A stretch of 9,208 nt of DNA from Deltaproteobacteria bacterium (GTDB taxonomy: Bacteria; Desulfobacterota; Syntrophia; Syntrophales; UBA2210). The DNA lies in the NCBI GenBank assembly GCA_016935935.1, contig JAFGPZ010000122.1:1-9208 (forward strand), in the 5' to 3' direction. Below, in pieces: positions 7,996-9,208 of the stretch (positions are counted from its first letter, which is position 1; every line of letters begins with the position of its first letter). A program made the position numbers and the translations under genes. The notes under the pieces were generated by a model, which was given only the letters and a program-made list of their open reading frames with translations, had not been told where the DNA came from and ran no database searches.

Positions 7996-8025
7996 TAAGT
8001 GACGAATTCGTAATAGGTCGAAAAA
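7995..8025. repeat. Diverged partial copy of the repeat's outer unit
   Basis: The segment beginning ATAAGTGACGAATTCGTA at 7995 is a direct copy of 7856-7886 (beginning ATAAGTGATGCCCTCGTA), with about 22 of 31 positions the same including the first eight. The 8-bp ATAAGTGA (7856-7863 and 7995-8002) could be taken for a target-site duplication around the palindrome. However, the similarity continues beyond 8 bp (TCGTA, then an A-run), which fits a second half-unit better. Confidence 0.5.
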
Positions 8026-8165
8026 TTCCTCTCTCTTGATTGAGGAGCGTTAGGGTGATGAAGTTGCTTGGAGTGGGGGTGCAAATAGTGTAAACCACAA
8101 CAGATGTCGCTATATGTAGGTAAGCAGGTAATTATGAGAATCAGGACACACTGGAGGAAAAAAGG
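8026..8165. other. Non-coding leader region upstream of the QueG-like gene
   Basis: This is the remainder of the gap between the DUF255 gene and the next gene. It holds a weak stem (TCCTC 8027-8031 with GAGGA 8042-8046), a possible 11-codon reading frame (8058-8093) judged doubtful, and the strong Shine-Dalgarno GGAGG at 8153-8157, 8 nt before the ATG at 8166. I see no convincing sigma-70 or sigma-54 promoter, so the transcription start of the downstream gene is not placed. Confidence 0.5.
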
Positions 8166-9086
8166 ATGGTAAAGGCGAGAGATGGAGAAATAAGGGACTC
8201 TGCAAAATGGGTTGAGGAAATTATACATGATTTTATTAATAGATCCCCCGAAAATACTCTGAAGAACAGGAGCAATGACCGTGCTTGGGATAATCCTCTG
8301 GTAGGCTTTTCACGGGGAGATGATCCCCTTTTCGAGAAATACAGAGAGTATGTTGCTTCATTTCACCTCACACCGCTTGAGATATTCAATAGGACCTTTC
8401 CTTCCATTGAGGTAAAACCTTCGGAACTTACGGTTATCAGCTGGATTTTACCTCAGACGAAAGATACCAAGGCGGACAACAGGAATGAAACCCATTATCC
8501 TTCGGAGAGGTGGGCCCGGGCCAGGATCTTTGGTGAAGAGGCAAACGAAAAGCTCCGTTCCCATGTCGTGAATGTCCTGAAAGATGCCGGAGTCGAAGCG
8601 GTGGCGCCCATGCTCGCCCCTTTCTGGGAGAGGAGGACATCGGAGAAATACGGCCACGCGTCTAACTGGTCGGAACGCCATGCCGCCTATGCTTCCGGGC
8701 TGGGAACCTTCGGCCTCTGTGATGGTTTGATTACTCCCTTGGGGAAAGCCATGCGTTGCGGTTCAGTGATTGCGCGTATAAATATTACTCCCACGGAACG
8801 TCCCTACCAGAATCATCATGCCTACTGTCTCTTCTATGTGGACGGAACCTGCAGAGAATGCATAAAACGCTGCCCTGCAGGAGCCATAACAGAGGCGGGC
8901 CACGACAAGGAGAAATGCCAAGCCTACATTCATCCGGGGATCGAGAAATACGTGGAGAAACAATACGGATTCATGGGATACGGATGTGGTCTCTGCCAGA
9001 CAGGTGTTCCCTGCGAATCGAGGAATCCAGTAGAGAAAGCAGAATCGAAAAGAGGGCATACATCTTATGGAAAGTCGCGTTTTTGA
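8166..9086 (+). CDS. QueG-related 4Fe-4S protein, function not assigned
   Basis: This 306-residue soluble protein resembles the C-terminal half of epoxyqueuosine reductase (QueG, COG1600). The block WSERHAAYASGLGTFGL (168-184), followed by GSVI (199-202), matches the QueG region that holds its catalytic and cobalamin-binding part. Ferredoxin-type cysteines follow: C229, C232 and C236 in TCRECIKRCPAGAI, then C251, C274, C277 and C283, enough for two [4Fe-4S] clusters. It differs from QueG in several ways: the usual N-terminal opening is not recognisable, the last cluster motif is Cx2Cx5C rather than Cx2Cx3CP, there are additional cysteines at 185, 198 and 221, and no HEAT-repeat tail is present. 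It may act on queuosine precursors, but a corrinoid-dependent or electron-transfer role is equally possible. The start is ATG with a near-perfect GGAGG 8 nt upstream. It stands alone and converges on the partial methyltransferase gene at the right edge. Confidence 0.75.
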   Translation: MVKARDGEIRDSAKWVEEIIHDFINRSPENTLKNRSNDRAWDNPLVGFSRGDDPLFEKYREYVASFHLTPLEIFNRTFPSIEVKPSELTVISWILPQTKDTKADNRNETHYPSERWARARIFGEEANEKLRSHVVNVLKDAGVEAVAPMLAPFWERRTSEKYGHASNWSERHAAYASGLGTFGLCDGLITPLGKAMRCGSVIARINITPTERPYQNHHAYCLFYVDGTCRECIKRCPAGAITEAGHDKEKCQAYIHPGIEKYVEKQYGFMGYGCGLCQTGVPCESRNPVEKAESKRGHTSYGKSRF

Positions 9087-9127
9087 TTTGATACCCTGAG
9101 GAGATTAAGGGGATGGGGGTGTATTTC

Positions 9128-9142
9128 TGACTTTTTACGACC
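9128..9142. repeat. Third partial copy of the repeat arm
   Basis: GACTTTTTACGA (9128-9139) matches the right outer arm of the large palindrome (GACTTTTTGCGA, 7976-7987) at 11 of 12 positions and in the same orientation. It overlaps the stop codon of the minus-strand gene at the window edge, which reads TCGTAAAAAGTC on that strand. No matching left arm is seen within 100 bp. Confidence 0.5.
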
Positions 9143-9208
9143 GAATTTTATCTGACATGATTGAAAGTTCATATAATATTATTGCTGCCGCAGCGGCCAG
9201 GTTCAGTG
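9135..9208 (-). CDS. C-terminal end of a probable SpoU/TrmH-family RNA 2'-O-methyltransferase
   Basis: Only the last 23 complete codons and the TAA stop (9135-9137) are inside the window. They read LNLAAAAAIILYELSIMSDKIRS, with the preceding codon ending in CA and so possibly serine. The pattern SLN(V/L)xxAxAIxLYEL is characteristic of the C-terminal knot helix of SpoU-type methyltransferases such as RlmB, TrmH and TrmL, which methylate a ribose 2'-OH in rRNA or tRNA using SAM. The identification rests on a short stretch and cannot name the member. The gene converges on the QueG-like gene, with 48 nt between the stops and no clear terminator in between. Confidence 0.65.
   Translation of the reverse strand, partial: LNLAAAAAIILYELSIMSDKIRS

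Noticed and set aside
8065..8090. Sigma-54 promoter (GG...GC) upstream of the QueG-like gene
   Set aside because: The GG and GC dinucleotides are 9 rather than 10 nt apart and the flanking bases match poorly.
7820..8228. Minus-strand ORFs of 92 and 94 codons across the gap after the DUF255 gene
   Set aside because: They run through the palindromic repeat and carry its known spurious peptide (HSGLDPESS); they have no family features and one overlaps the QueG-like gene.
9157..9208. Plus-strand gene start at ATG 9157
   Set aside because: It has no ribosome-binding site, and the opposite strand of the same stretch reads as a recognisable SpoU-type C-terminus.

Overview
The window looks like chromosomal DNA from a Gram-negative, probably anaerobic bacterium. 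The best guess is the Desulfobacterota (former Deltaproteobacteria, Syntrophus-like). The reasons are the order rnc / Elp3-like radical SAM / era / der, the Fe-S and radical-SAM enzymes, and a dispersed palindromic repeat whose chance translation (HSGLDPESS...WIPAFA) is familiar from proteobacterial genomes. The taxonomy is inference; no rRNA or other marker is present.

Left part (1-5655, minus strand): six genes read right to left, mnmA - mtaB - rnc - Elp3-like radical SAM - era - der. The der gene runs off the left edge, so only its first GTPase domain is visible. Spacing is very tight (8-nt overlaps at mnmA/mtaB and mtaB/rnc, gaps of 10 and 11 nt elsewhere), apart from one 91-nt gap before era. 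Together this looks like one RNA-maturation operon: MnmA (2-thiouridine at tRNA position 34), MtaB (methylthiolation of t6A37), RNase III (rRNA and dsRNA processing), an Elp3-related radical SAM protein of unknown substrate, and two ribosome-assembly GTPases (Era for 30S, Der for 50S). Four of the six genes start with TTG or GTG.

Middle (5656-7839): a 108-bp divergent promoter region separates this operon from a plus-strand gene for a full-length DUF255/YyaL/SPATA20-type protein. That protein has an N-terminal thioredoxin-like domain with a CHWC motif and a C-terminal alpha-helical barrel. The -35 hexamers of the two opposite promoters appear to share the same seven bases.

Right part (7840-9208): a 326-bp non-coding stretch holds a nested palindromic repeat with a partial second unit next to it. 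Then comes a plus-strand gene for a short QueG-related [4Fe-4S] protein. Convergent to it, at the right edge, lie the last 23 codons of what looks like a SpoU/TrmH-family RNA 2'-O-methyltransferase. Its stop codon sits inside another partial copy of the repeat's outer arm.

No CRISPR array, phage, transposase, tRNA or rRNA gene was seen. I found no clear new system. The items most worth checking are the Elp3-like enzyme without an acetyltransferase domain inside a tRNA-modification operon, the CxxC-type MnmA, the atypical QueG-like protein, and the repeat family.
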